Assembly: GCA_026914095.1 (NCBI GenBank)
Contig: JAPPIY010000217.1
Location: forward strand, 1 to 5,411
From: Oligoflexia bacterium
GTDB lineage: Bacteria; Bdellovibrionota; Bdellovibrionia; Bdellovibrionales; UBA1609
Direction of reading: 5' to 3'
DNA: 5,411 nucleotides
Numbering within the stretch: position 1 is the first letter of the stretch; every line of letters begins with the position of its first letter. Made by a program: the position numbers and the translations under genes. Shown here one piece after another: positions 1 to 5,336 of the stretch. A model generated the notes under the pieces. It did no database searches, had not been told where the DNA came from, and saw only the letters and a program-made list of their open reading frames with translations.

Positions 1-496
1 TCTCTATGTCGGGCAAGTCATCCCAGCTTTTAGAGGCTTTAAATAAAACTAAGCGATTCCCCATGGCCTTAAAAATAATGCGGTATTTTTTCCCTAAAGA
101 TCCTTTAAATTCCTCGTCTTCAGGCAGAAAACTCGATAAAAAAGGCACATCCTTGTCGCTCAACTGACCTTTCAAAATGGTATAACTTCTAGGGATATAG
201 AATTTATTTTTAAAATCCACATCCTTGATTGTCAGACCTTTTTCACTGTCAGCCACTCCTGAGGTTGAGACCAAGCTTCCCTCTTCAGAAGTTTTAATCA
301 GCAACTGCTTGCCTTCAATGCATTCTAAACCATAGACATTATCATCTTCGGTTTGAACAAACTTATCTTTGATACAGCGTCCTTTAACAAACTCCTCCCA
401 GCCGGGGCTTTCAGGAGAAACGCTCCCCAAATCAGTTTTATCCCCAACACAAGATATTAAACTTAAGCTTAATATTATTAAGATAGTTTTATACAT
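1..496 (-). CDS. Small lipoprotein of unknown function, C-terminus cut off by the window edge
   Basis: This reading frame runs from an ATG at 496 to the left edge without a stop and gives 165 residues. I do not recognise the family. The N-terminus MYKTILIILSLSLISC is a short lysine-bearing, hydrophobic signal ending in a lipobox (L13-I14-S15-C16). The mature protein should therefore be lipidated on Cys16 and membrane-anchored. The rest is hydrophilic and mixed, with cysteines at 41 and 59 that could form a disulfide. Repeated KG and charged turns suggest a soluble beta-rich domain, which is a guess. The start is chosen because GGAGGAG (506-500) sits directly upstream. In-frame ATGs at 523 and 508 would add the acidic stretch MKELEMEEF in front of the signal and are unlikely. 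The gene is transcribed alone as far as can be seen, well separated from the next gene upstream. Confidence 0.72.
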   Translation of the reverse strand, partial: MYKTILIILSLSLISCVGDKTDLGSVSPESPGWEEFVKGRCIKDKFVQTEDDNVYGLECIEGKQLLIKTSEEGSLVSTSGVADSEKGLTIKDVDFKNKFYIPRSYTILKGQLSDKDVPFLSSFLPEDEEFKGSLGKKYRIIFKAMGNRLVLFKASKSWDDLPDIE

Positions 497-521
497 AAAC
501 TCCTCCATTTCTAATTCCTTC

Positions 522-550
522 ATAATACTTTTTTGAAAAATAGTTAAAAA
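522..550 (-). promoter_or_regulatory. Possible promoter of the lipoprotein gene
   Basis: On the minus strand TATTAT (527-522) makes a fair -10 box, and TTTTTA (550-545) is a weak -35 at a 17-nt spacing. Transcription would begin near 515, leaving a short leader that holds the GGAGGAG ribosome site at 506-500. The region is so AT-rich that chance matches are common. Confidence 0.3.
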
Positions 551-570
551 TTACTTGTGAATTTATAAAT

Positions 571-587
571 TTTCTTAATTTAAGAAA
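571..587. repeat. 17-nt perfect palindrome upstream of the lipoprotein gene
   Basis: TTTCTTAA (571-578) and TTAAGAAA (580-587) are exact reverse complements around one central base. The site lies about 20-40 nt upstream of the proposed -35 box of the lipoprotein gene, so it could be an operator or activator site for a dimeric regulator. It is entirely A/T except for one C and one G, so chance is a real alternative. Confidence 0.25.
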
Positions 588-782
588 TGTAAAATTAAGT
601 TTTTTTTAAGACTTTTCGCGCTAAATTTTTATAATTTACATAAAATAATCTTATAGAAATCTTTAACCTAAAAACTTCCGTTTTTCACTCTCTTTTTAAA
701 TTCTATCCAATCAAAAAGCCTCTTTAAAAAATAATGCTCTTTAAAAAACTTATAAAATCCTATCGCTGTAACAAGTGATTTT

Positions 783-810
783 TTTACAACAATTGCTGTG
801 TTTTTCTAAA
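783..810 (+). promoter_or_regulatory. Candidate plus-strand promoter
   Basis: TTTACA (783-788) matches the -35 consensus at five of six positions. TCTAAA (805-810) is a four-of-six -10 at a 16-nt spacing. It would start a transcript near 817, just ahead of AGGGAG and an ATG at 830. The order of promoter, SD, short reading frame and downstream hairpin is suggestive, but each part is weak on its own. Confidence 0.22.
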
Positions 811-829
811 AGCCTAAAAACAGGGAGTG

Positions 830-965
830 ATGAAAATTACACGCTTAACTTCGCATAAAGAACCTTCAAACTAAAAAGGTTTTGAGCTTTTTATCTGAAG
901 AAATAAATAAGGATAAAATTGACTGGTGGATGAAACAACTGCAAGCCCGCTTTCACATGTTTTAG
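830..965 (+). pseudogene. Possible frameshifted remnant of a small plus-strand gene
   Basis: An ATG at 830 preceded by AGGGAG opens a 14-codon frame (MKITRLTSHKEPSN, stop at 872-874). An overlapping frame from 849 to a TAG at 963-965 reads LRIKNLQTKKVLSFLSEE, then INKDKIDWWMKQLQARFHMF. The second stretch has protein-like composition (amphipathic, two Trp, few rare residues) but no good start codon of its own. Skipping one base near 848 would join MKITRL to it and give a peptide of about 44 residues. It may be a decayed gene end, a small protein with a sequencing error, or chance. I do not recognise the family. Confidence 0.22.
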
Positions 966-1040
966 CTTTCATAAGTAAAATTAAGATCTTGATAAAGTGA
1001 GGGCTTCATTTCTGGATAGGAACATAGAAAAAAAGATTTT

Positions 1041-1643
1041 TCAGTTAAAGGCTTTTGGTTTAAAGCCTTTTTTATTGGCAAGGCTGGCGCTGTCTCCTGT
1101 AGCTCGGATAAGAAATAAACCTTCTTCTTCCGCAAGCAGATGCGCTTTATTCTCACTAGATAGATAAGCTACGGCTCCATAGACTGTTTCAGATTTATAT
1201 CTTGGAAAATATTTTTTAAAATCCCGCAGGGTTTCTAAAAAAACATTTATATCTTTTGGAGTTAAAGTAGTTTTTACTTCCACAGTCACAACTTCTGTTC
1301 CATTAGCGACAATGATATCAAACTCCCGCCTCTCAACAAGACCTCCAGGCTTCCTCCATTCCGCTTGGGAGAGGGTATGAGTTTGTGTTATATCTATTCC
1401 CTGATCTTGAAAAACCTTTACAAGATTCCCCTCAACTAAAGATTCCACTAAAGCTCCCCAACGCTGATTAAATCGGCCCCCTATTTTTTGTATCTGCCGA
1501 TCTGTCTCTTTTTGGCTGGCGCGAAGCTCTTTCATTTCCTGCTTTGCCTCTTTCTGGCTGACAGAGACTTCCTTTAAGTTTTCCTGAGTCTCTTTTATGA
1601 GGCTCCAAATTTCATCTCTAGCTGAAACTGTTGGTTTATTCAT
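1041..1643 (-). CDS. Coiled-coil protein with PD-(D/E)XK nuclease-like domain, unknown function
   Basis: The protein has 200 residues. Residues about 12-55 are rich in Glu, Lys and Gln with repeated S-Q-K-E units (SVSQKEAKQE, RASQKETDRQ) and should form a coiled coil. The C-terminal half shows a restriction-endonuclease-like signature: a helix with Glu67 and Glu71 (RWGALVESLVE), Asp109 in a strand (EFDIIVANG), then Glu122-V-Lys124 (VVTVEVKT), followed by a helix and the strand VYGAVAYL. This layout resembles the uncharacterised COG5493/DUF3782-type proteins, whose biochemical role is not established. A role in DNA cleavage or repair is inferred from the fold only. The start is supported by GAGGTG (1653-1648), four bases upstream. 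The gene lies downstream of the Topo VI operon on the same strand but is separated by 476 nt with its own promoter-like box, so it is probably an independent unit. Its last codons lie inside a hairpin (1047-1070). Confidence 0.78.
   Translation of the reverse strand: MNKPTVSARDEIWSLIKETQENLKEVSVSQKEAKQEMKELRASQKETDRQIQKIGGRFNQRWGALVESLVEGNLVKVFQDQGIDITQTHTLSQAEWRKPGGLVERREFDIIVANGTEVVTVEVKTTLTPKDINVFLETLRDFKKYFPRYKSETVYGAVAYLSSENKAHLLAEEEGLFLIRATGDSASLANKKGFKPKAFN
1047..1073 (+). terminator. Hairpin with T-tract, possible terminator overlapping a gene end
   Basis: AAAGGCTTT (1047-1055) and AAAGCCTTT (1062-1070) form a perfect 9-bp stem with a 6-nt loop. On the plus strand the stem runs into six T residues (1068-1073) and then ATT, as in an intrinsic terminator. 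On the minus strand it covers the last codons of the 1041-1643 gene, with a T7 run at 1034-1028, so it could work in both directions. The stem is poor in G+C (3 of 9 pairs), so strength is doubtful. Confidence 0.4.
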
Positions 1644-1647
1644 TTAA

Positions 1648-1691
1648 CACCTCTGAATTTAATTATACTATGGATATATCAAAAAACTACA
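1648..1691 (-). promoter_or_regulatory. Promoter and ribosome site of the nuclease-like gene
   Basis: On the minus strand a perfect TATAAT box occupies 1667-1662, with a weak -35 (TGTAGT, 1691-1686) at an 18-nt spacing. The start point would fall close to 1655, so the leader is very short, and the GAGGTG ribosome site lies at 1653-1648 just before the ATG at 1643. The exact -10 makes this the best promoter match in the window, although a leaderless-like start this near the SD is tight. Confidence 0.4.
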
Positions 1692-1909
1692 TAAAATTTT
1701 CATCTTTAGAAAATTTTTTGCGCAATTTTCCGGGTATTAGCGGTTATAAAAAGTCTTGAGCGGTTACCAACGAGGCAAAAGCTGTTGTTCTATTTGATTT
1801 TAACCCTATTCCAAAGTTTTAAAACCTCCCTCGCCGCTTCTATTATATAGCGATCCTGTCTAGGTTTTCCTGCTTTAAATTAGATTCCTGCTCCCTGCCC
1901 CTATTTCCA

Positions 1910-1937
1910 CGAGGACAGGCTTTCGCGAGGACAAGCT
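1910..1937. repeat. 16-nt-period direct repeat inside the palindromic element
   Basis: CGAGGACAGGCT (1910-1921) recurs as CGAGGACAAGCT (1926-1937), 11 of 12 bases identical and offset by 16 nt. The pair lies in the loop of the TCCTGCTC/GAGCAGGA stem. It may record a small internal duplication within the element. Confidence 0.5.
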
Positions 1938-1946
1938 GAGCAGGAG

Positions 1947-1971
1947 TTCCGTCTTCTGGAAGAAGACGGAA
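1947..1971. repeat. Strong 11-bp hairpin with a 3-nt loop
   Basis: TTCCGTCTTCT (1947-1957) and AGAAGACGGAA (1961-1971) are exact reverse complements separated by GGA. It is the most stable-looking local hairpin in the window. No T-tract follows on either strand, so it is not a canonical intrinsic terminator. On the minus strand it could still protect the 3' end of the Topo VI transcript. Confidence 0.6.
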
Positions 1972-2036
1972 TAAGAAATCAGGAAAACTCAAACAGGATT
2001 GATATACAATTCCCAAAAAATTTCCTCCATTTTAAG

Positions 2037-2057
2037 CTTTTAGGCTGAGTCTAAAAG
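2037..2057. repeat. Short hairpin downstream of the Topo VI operon
   Basis: CTTTTAG (2037-2043) and CTAAAAG (2051-2057) form a 7-bp stem with a 7-nt loop, 63-83 nt downstream of the topoisomerase A stop codon. It lacks a following T-tract on the minus strand, so it is at best a weak terminator. Confidence 0.25.
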
Positions 2058-2081
2058 TGAATTGATTTTGAATGATTGGAC

Positions 2082-2101
2082 AGCGCCCTTTCTAGCGCCC
2101 T
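2082..2101. repeat. Short GCGCCC direct repeats next to the operon end
   Basis: AGCGCCCT occurs at 2082-2089 and 2094-2101, 12 nt apart, and AGCGCCCC follows at 2129-2136 inside the end of the topoisomerase A gene. Nearby, GGACAGCGCCC (2078-2088) and GGACAGTCCCG (2107-2117) are also related. These G+C-rich units stand out in an AT-rich region. They could be a degenerate repeat or a trace of insertion at the gene's 3' end. Confidence 0.3.
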
Positions 2102-2119
2102 ATTGGAGGACAGTCCCGA

Positions 2120-3295
2120 TTAAATATAAGCGCCCCGCTTGATTTTTTCAATTAAAAACTCTTCCAGCACTCTGGGGTTTTTGGGGTTTGTGGAAAAAAC
2201 AGACTGCTGTTCACAACGGCGCTTTTCCTTAATGAGCCATTTTAAAATCTGAGCCAATTTTTTATTCTTTTTGTTTTGAAAAAAAGGATCATTTTTTAAA
2301 ACATCCTTCGCTTTTTTTAAAGCTCTAGCCTCACTCAAATCTTTGTCAGAAACCTCGTAGCAATACAGATCATATTTTTTAACATCCTCAGGGAGCAGAC
2401 CTAAAAAATACACTTTAGGGGCGGAAAAATCACTGTTCCTTATCAAACTGCTGGCGGATCCCGCTTTTAAAGTCCGGTAAATGTTTTGCAAAGTGTAAGC
2501 GTCTAAATCTCCATAAAAATAAATAGGGGTTTTTAACTGATCTTGAATAGTTTTGCACCACCCCCTCACTGCGTTGCTGGGGACTCCCTGCGCTCCCATA
2601 ACAATACAGTTGTTTCTTTTTGTCATTCCGTTAGCGACTAGGGTGTTGGCTGTGCCTTCTGACTCCACCACCAAACAGTAATCAATTTTACCCTTCTTTG
2701 GCTTTAATTGAAACTGCTGGGGCTTGTTTTTGGGCTGAAAAGGAGTGGTTCCCAATGCGCTTAAATCCACAACCGCTTTTTCGCCGTCATCTAAATATTC
2801 TGTCACAACTAAATTTTTAGAGTAAGTCTGTCCGCCTCTGTCATTGGCAAAGCAATTCATCTCTTCTCTATAAACTTCAAACATATCACAAATAAAATCA
2901 ATAATGCTGTCGCTGTCGCTTTGATCCTCAAAGTCCAAAGGCTTGTAAAAGCTGTCTGACTTAATCAAGCCTTTAGCGATATAGTAAAGCTCCCTTTTTG
3001 TATTCACAGAACCTGAGCGAAGATTCCCCAGCAAAATGTCCATTAAAAACAAGCTTCTTGAAATTTTCTGCACCGAAGACACATTTAACTCAGAAGACAC
3101 TTTTTTTCCTTTAGGAACTAAATAACCCTTTTTAGGATCATAGTGGGAGTTGTCTAAAGAGCATTTAACGGCCTGAAGAGTTGGCGGTTTTTTTTGATGG
3201 AGTTTTTTAAGCATTTCAAGACACAGATCTTTAGATCGCTTGGGAATGTCCTTAGCCGGACGGTTTTTGAATAAGTTTGTTTTTTTAGCTGGCAT
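2120..3295 (-). CDS. top6A: DNA topoisomerase VI subunit A (Spo11-like DNA-cleaving subunit)
   Basis: This subunit makes the transient DNA double-strand break through a tyrosine-DNA link, and pairs with subunit B as an A2B2 type IIB topoisomerase in the cytoplasm. At 391 residues it is a full-length family member. The winged-helix 5Y-CAP domain (about 25-150) carries RELYY at 101-105, so Tyr105 is the predicted nucleophile. The Toprim domain (about 203-320) has Glu211 (VVESEG) and the metal-binding Asp263/Asp265 (FYGDLDAY). GVPSNAVRGW (237-246) and the C-terminal region ending YI complete the family pattern. The usual DPxG after the second acid is replaced by DAYT, a divergence from most Topo VI A and Spo11 proteins. 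The ATG at 3295 follows AGGAG (3307-3303) at a 7-nt spacing and overlaps the end of subunit B by 11 bp, which suggests translational coupling. JetD-type Toprim nucleases are distant relatives, but the RELYY motif and the partner gene favour Topo VI. Confidence 0.93.
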   Translation of the reverse strand: MPAKKTNLFKNRPAKDIPKRSKDLCLEMLKKLHQKKPPTLQAVKCSLDNSHYDPKKGYLVPKGKKVSSELNVSSVQKISRSLFLMDILLGNLRSGSVNTKRELYYIAKGLIKSDSFYKPLDFEDQSDSDSIIDFICDMFEVYREEMNCFANDRGGQTYSKNLVVTEYLDDGEKAVVDLSALGTTPFQPKNKPQQFQLKPKKGKIDYCLVVESEGTANTLVANGMTKRNNCIVMGAQGVPSNAVRGWCKTIQDQLKTPIYFYGDLDAYTLQNIYRTLKAGSASSLIRNSDFSAPKVYFLGLLPEDVKKYDLYCYEVSDKDLSEARALKKAKDVLKNDPFFQNKKNKKLAQILKWLIKEKRRCEQQSVFSTNPKNPRVLEEFLIEKIKRGAYI

Positions 3296-4940
3296 TGTCC
3301 TTCTCCTGCTCTATGTTTAATCGTTTTGTTCTTTTTGCCTTTAGCTCTTCTAGTTTCTTTTGAGCCTCCCCTAAAGCTTTTTCCGCTTGAGCGGTGTCTT
3401 TAGAGAGAATCGCATAAAGCCCTTTTTCCGCTTTTTCTATCGCTTTTTTATTAACCCCTGTAATATCTTTAATTTTTTGAATTAAAATAGGAGCAAATTT
3501 TTCTATATATTCTTTTTTTCTAAACAAATCAGCTGTGTTTTTTTCCTTTCGTATATGTCTTTTTAACTTTTGCCCCGCCTGCATTAAAGCCAGACGAATC
3601 TCCTCCACTAACTCTTCACTGGCGTCAATGGTCTCTTTAGAGGCGTTTTTAAACTTAATAAAAGGGGAGGTAACAGAAATGGCAAAAACATAGGGGCCTG
3701 TGGGAAGAGATTTTTTAGATTGAGACAGGCCATAAGCCCGCCAATTCACAGATTCCACTGACTTTGTAATGGCGCAGGAGGCTTTATCAAATTGCAAAGG
3801 CACTCTATTGGCGAATCTCAGCAGTTGAATGCTGTCCTCATCCCTGCCAGTTACATTGAGTCTGGCAATAGCCACTTCCACCACAACAGATTTGTAATCA
3901 CAAATTTTAGGCTTTCTTGTAATCACACTGAAAAAGTCAATATCCCCCAGGCGATGGATGCTTTCAGCCAAACCCTCTTCCCCCACTGACAAAACAGATT
4001 TAGAGGAAGGTTTAGGCAAAGCTGTCTTATGAAGGATAGAAAATATGGTTTTGTAGTCTTTTTCTCCAATAGATTTTAGCGGTTTTTTTAATAAACCGGC
4101 TTTTAAGCCCGCTTTTATCATTTCTTTTAGACTGCTATCGCTAATTCTGGAAAAAGCCGTTTTTAAAAATTTTTTCAGAGTGATTCGGCCATACAAGCTG
4201 GCATGCTGTAAAAATTCACCTAATTTCATGGTATGAGGATGGGGCAGGCTGGCCGGCGGGGCCTTTGGCACAAAGTCCCTCACCCTGGGTATTTTGCGTA
4301 GCTCTTGATCTAACAATTGGTATTCCAGCTCTAAATGAGGATTGACTAAAGCTGTCCCCTCTAAATAAGTAATAATCCCGCCTTCTCCGTTGAGCTGAAC
4401 CCGCCCATCAATAAAAAACTCCACTTTTAAACCCTGTTTTTTATCAATAGAGACAGTCTGTTTATTTTTTAAAATCCCCTTATTGTTTTTAATATCCATA
4501 TTCACCGTAACAGAAATCGCTTTTTTACCGCTTTTAGTCTTGCTGATCACATGAACGCCTTTGGCATTCGTGAGCTGAGCCCAGGTGGTAGCGGCTGAGA
4601 TGCCTATTCCCTGCTGTCCTCTGGAGCATCGCCCTCGGCCAAATTTAGAAGAGGCTAAATATTCTCCAAACACTCTCTGTATGTTTTTCTCTTCAAGCCC
4701 AGGGCCGTTGTCTTCCACAACAATAGAAACCAAATCCGTGTTTTTAGAAGAGCCAGCCCCCTCCTTCTTGATTTGTATTTTAATATGAGGAGCAATGCCA
4801 GCCTCTTCACAAGCATCCAAAGAGTTATCCACGGATTCCTTTAAAGTGGTTAAAACCGCCTTTGTGGCTGAAGAAAAACCCACTTGCTGTAAATTTTTTG
4901 CAAAATACTCCGCGGTGCTGCTTTTTGTAATAGTCGGCAT
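3285..4940 (-). CDS. top6B: DNA topoisomerase VI subunit B (GHKL ATPase subunit)
   Basis: This subunit binds ATP, dimerises as a gate and drives strand passage through the break made by subunit A. The N-terminal GHKL/Bergerat domain (about 10-225) has the N box with catalytic Glu35 and Asn39 (ESVDNSLDA), the G1 motif EDNGPG (76-81) and the G2 motif RGQQGIG (107-113), preceded by the Topo VI-typical LASSKFGRGR. An H2TH domain (about 230-325) begins LPHPHTMKLGEF and ends at SVGEEGL. The transducer domain (about 330-455) carries NWRAYGLSQS (399-408), an Arg version of the WKxY motif; Lys435 (NASKET) is the likely ATP-sensing switch lysine. The tail (about 460-551) has the helix that contacts subunit A (FRKKEYIEKFAPIL), then a Lys/Glu-rich helix. 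There is no C-terminal Ig-like extension as in Methanosarcina, so the length is close to the short archaeal type. The ATG at 4940 has only a weak AGAAG SD, but the N-terminus fits the family. Confidence 0.95.
   Translation of the reverse strand: MPTITKSSTAEYFAKNLQQVGFSSATKAVLTTLKESVDNSLDACEEAGIAPHIKIQIKKEGAGSSKNTDLVSIVVEDNGPGLEEKNIQRVFGEYLASSKFGRGRCSRGQQGIGISAATTWAQLTNAKGVHVISKTKSGKKAISVTVNMDIKNNKGILKNKQTVSIDKKQGLKVEFFIDGRVQLNGEGGIITYLEGTALVNPHLELEYQLLDQELRKIPRVRDFVPKAPPASLPHPHTMKLGEFLQHASLYGRITLKKFLKTAFSRISDSSLKEMIKAGLKAGLLKKPLKSIGEKDYKTIFSILHKTALPKPSSKSVLSVGEEGLAESIHRLGDIDFFSVITRKPKICDYKSVVVEVAIARLNVTGRDEDSIQLLRFANRVPLQFDKASCAITKSVESVNWRAYGLSQSKKSLPTGPYVFAISVTSPFIKFKNASKETIDASEELVEEIRLALMQAGQKLKRHIRKEKNTADLFRKKEYIEKFAPILIQKIKDITGVNKKAIEKAEKGLYAILSKDTAQAEKALGEAQKKLEELKAKRTKRLNIEQEKDNAS
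3299..3307 (-). promoter_or_regulatory. Ribosome binding site of top6A inside the end of top6B
   Basis: AGGAGAAGG (3307-3299 on the minus strand) is a strong Shine-Dalgarno site within the last codons of subunit B, a few bases before the top6A ATG at 3295. It fixes the start of top6A. With the 11-bp overlap it points to coupled synthesis of the two subunits at similar levels. Confidence 0.75.
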
Positions 4941-4962
4941 ACTTCTGATTAAAAACTTATTT

Positions 4963-5259
4963 TTAAATTTTTTTCAATCTTAACTCTACTAAAGTTTTGA
5001 AAGATTTTTCACTATTGCATTTGTTACAGGAAACAACCACATTATTTTTGCCCGTTTTCCCGCCACGGGCCAAAGGAGCCAGATGATCCATGCTAAGATC
5101 CTTTATTTCAAATTTTTTTCCGCAGTGATAACAAATCCCTTTTTTTAGTTTCTCCCTCCACCACTGGGTTTTTTTAAGCTGGCTGGCTCTTTCTCTCTCC
5201 CGTTTAATAGACTTTTCGTCTGTGGGAAAAAATAACTCTGTCATAATTTCATTCTTCAC
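4963..5259 (-). CDS. Small HNH endonuclease-like protein, first gene of the Topo VI operon
   Basis: The 98-residue protein is a stand-alone HNH domain. Residues 14-40 are highly basic and probably bind DNA (KRERERASQLKK). The zinc knuckle is CYHC (Cys43, Cys46) with CNKC (Cys78, Cys81). The catalytic core shows Asp58-His59 (MDHLAPLARGG), the middle Asn72/Asn73 (KNNVV), and Asn82 as the last residue of an H-N-N type motif. Family members nick or cut DNA using one metal ion, and many are phage, intron or defence proteins; the target here is unknown. The gene ends 22 nt before top6B on the same strand, so co-transcription is likely. The longest frame starts with GTG at 5259 without a clear SD. 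The in-frame ATG at 5244 (Met6) is an equally possible start, with a weak GAAG upstream. Neither choice affects the domain. Confidence 0.85.
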   Translation of the reverse strand: MKNEIMTELFFPTDEKSIKRERERASQLKKTQWWREKLKKGICYHCGKKFEIKDLSMDHLAPLARGGKTGKNNVVVSCNKCNSEKSFKTLVELRLKKI

Positions 5260-5307
5260 GGTTTATTAAGTTTTTGCAAATAAAAACGGGAGTTATATAC
5301 TTAACGC

Positions 5308-5336
5308 CGTATAAATAAAGCTCAAAACAAAGACAA
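5308..5336 (-). promoter_or_regulatory. Candidate promoter of the HNH-Topo VI operon
   Basis: On the minus strand TTGTCT (5336-5331) and TATACG (5313-5308) form a -35/-10 pair with an ideal 17-nt spacing, placing the start near 5301 and giving a leader of about 40-55 nt. Other -10-like boxes lie close by: TATAAC (5297-5292) and TATAAA (5359-5354), both with poorer -35 partners. Transcription entering from beyond the right edge cannot be excluded, because the upstream gene is not in view. Confidence 0.32.

Larger units (their letters stand above)
497..1040. other. AT-rich gene-poor stretch between the lipoprotein and nuclease-like genes
   Basis: No confident gene lies in this 544-nt stretch. 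It holds the likely promoter and SD of the lipoprotein gene (497-550), a short palindrome (571-587), long A and T runs (about 600-800), a possible plus-strand promoter (783-810) and a frame-disrupted peptide-like reading frame (830-965). On the plus strand the ATG at 734 opens only 14 codons with no SD. No tRNA-like cloverleaf, CRISPR spacing or recognisable riboswitch was seen. Confidence 0.6.
1846..2006. mobile_element. MITE-like or REP-type palindromic element, 161 bp
   Basis: The two ends are imperfect inverted repeats of 27 nt: 1846-1872 against the reverse complement of 1980-2006, 22 of 27 matching by eye. They include ATCCTGT and GTTTTCCTG blocks that match exactly. Inside are two further perfect stems: TCCTGCTC (1886-1893) with GAGCAGGA (1938-1945), and an 11-bp stem at 1947-1957/1961-1971. 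The whole can fold into one long stem with two internal arms. It encodes no protein, so any movement would depend on a transposase elsewhere. The TAGATTCC...GGAAT-like inner motifs recall the intergenic REP-type palindromes common in proteobacteria. A structured RNA or a processed 3' end of the upstream operon is an alternative. Confidence 0.45.
1644..2119. other. Gene-free stretch downstream of the Topo VI operon
   Basis: No gene of credible length lies in these 476 nt. In order it holds the promoter/SD of the nuclease-like gene (1644-1691), an 8-nt direct repeat AGCGGTTA at 1739 and 1759 (20 nt apart), the inverted-repeat-bounded element 1846-2006, a 7-bp hairpin (2037-2043 with 2051-2057), and short GCGCCC repeats (2082-2101) next to the topoisomerase stop codon. 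No hairpin followed by a T-tract on the minus strand was found, so the operon's terminator is not evident. Confidence 0.6.

Noticed and set aside
962..1156. A 64-codon minus-strand frame overlapping the end of the nuclease-like gene
   Set aside because: Its first two thirds lie out of frame within the 1041-1643 gene, it has no SD, and its composition looks like a shadow reading. Only its last 20 or so codons lie outside the gene.
1739..1766. AGCGGTTA direct repeat, two copies 20 nt apart
   Set aside because: An 8-nt repeat in a pair is weak evidence for an operator; no third copy or nearby promoter supports it. It is too small to be a CRISPR.
1989..2030. A 13-codon minus-strand frame (MEEIFWELYINPV) downstream of top6A
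   Set aside because: It is too short, lacks an SD, and runs into the palindromic element. Chance is likely.
3792..3989. A 65-codon plus-strand frame
   Set aside because: It is antisense to the well-supported top6B coding region and shows no family resemblance.
4585..4983. Two plus-strand frames of 67 and 62 codons (4585-4788 and 4795-4983)
   Set aside because: Both mirror the conserved GHKL motifs of top6B on the other strand and are explained by its codon pattern.
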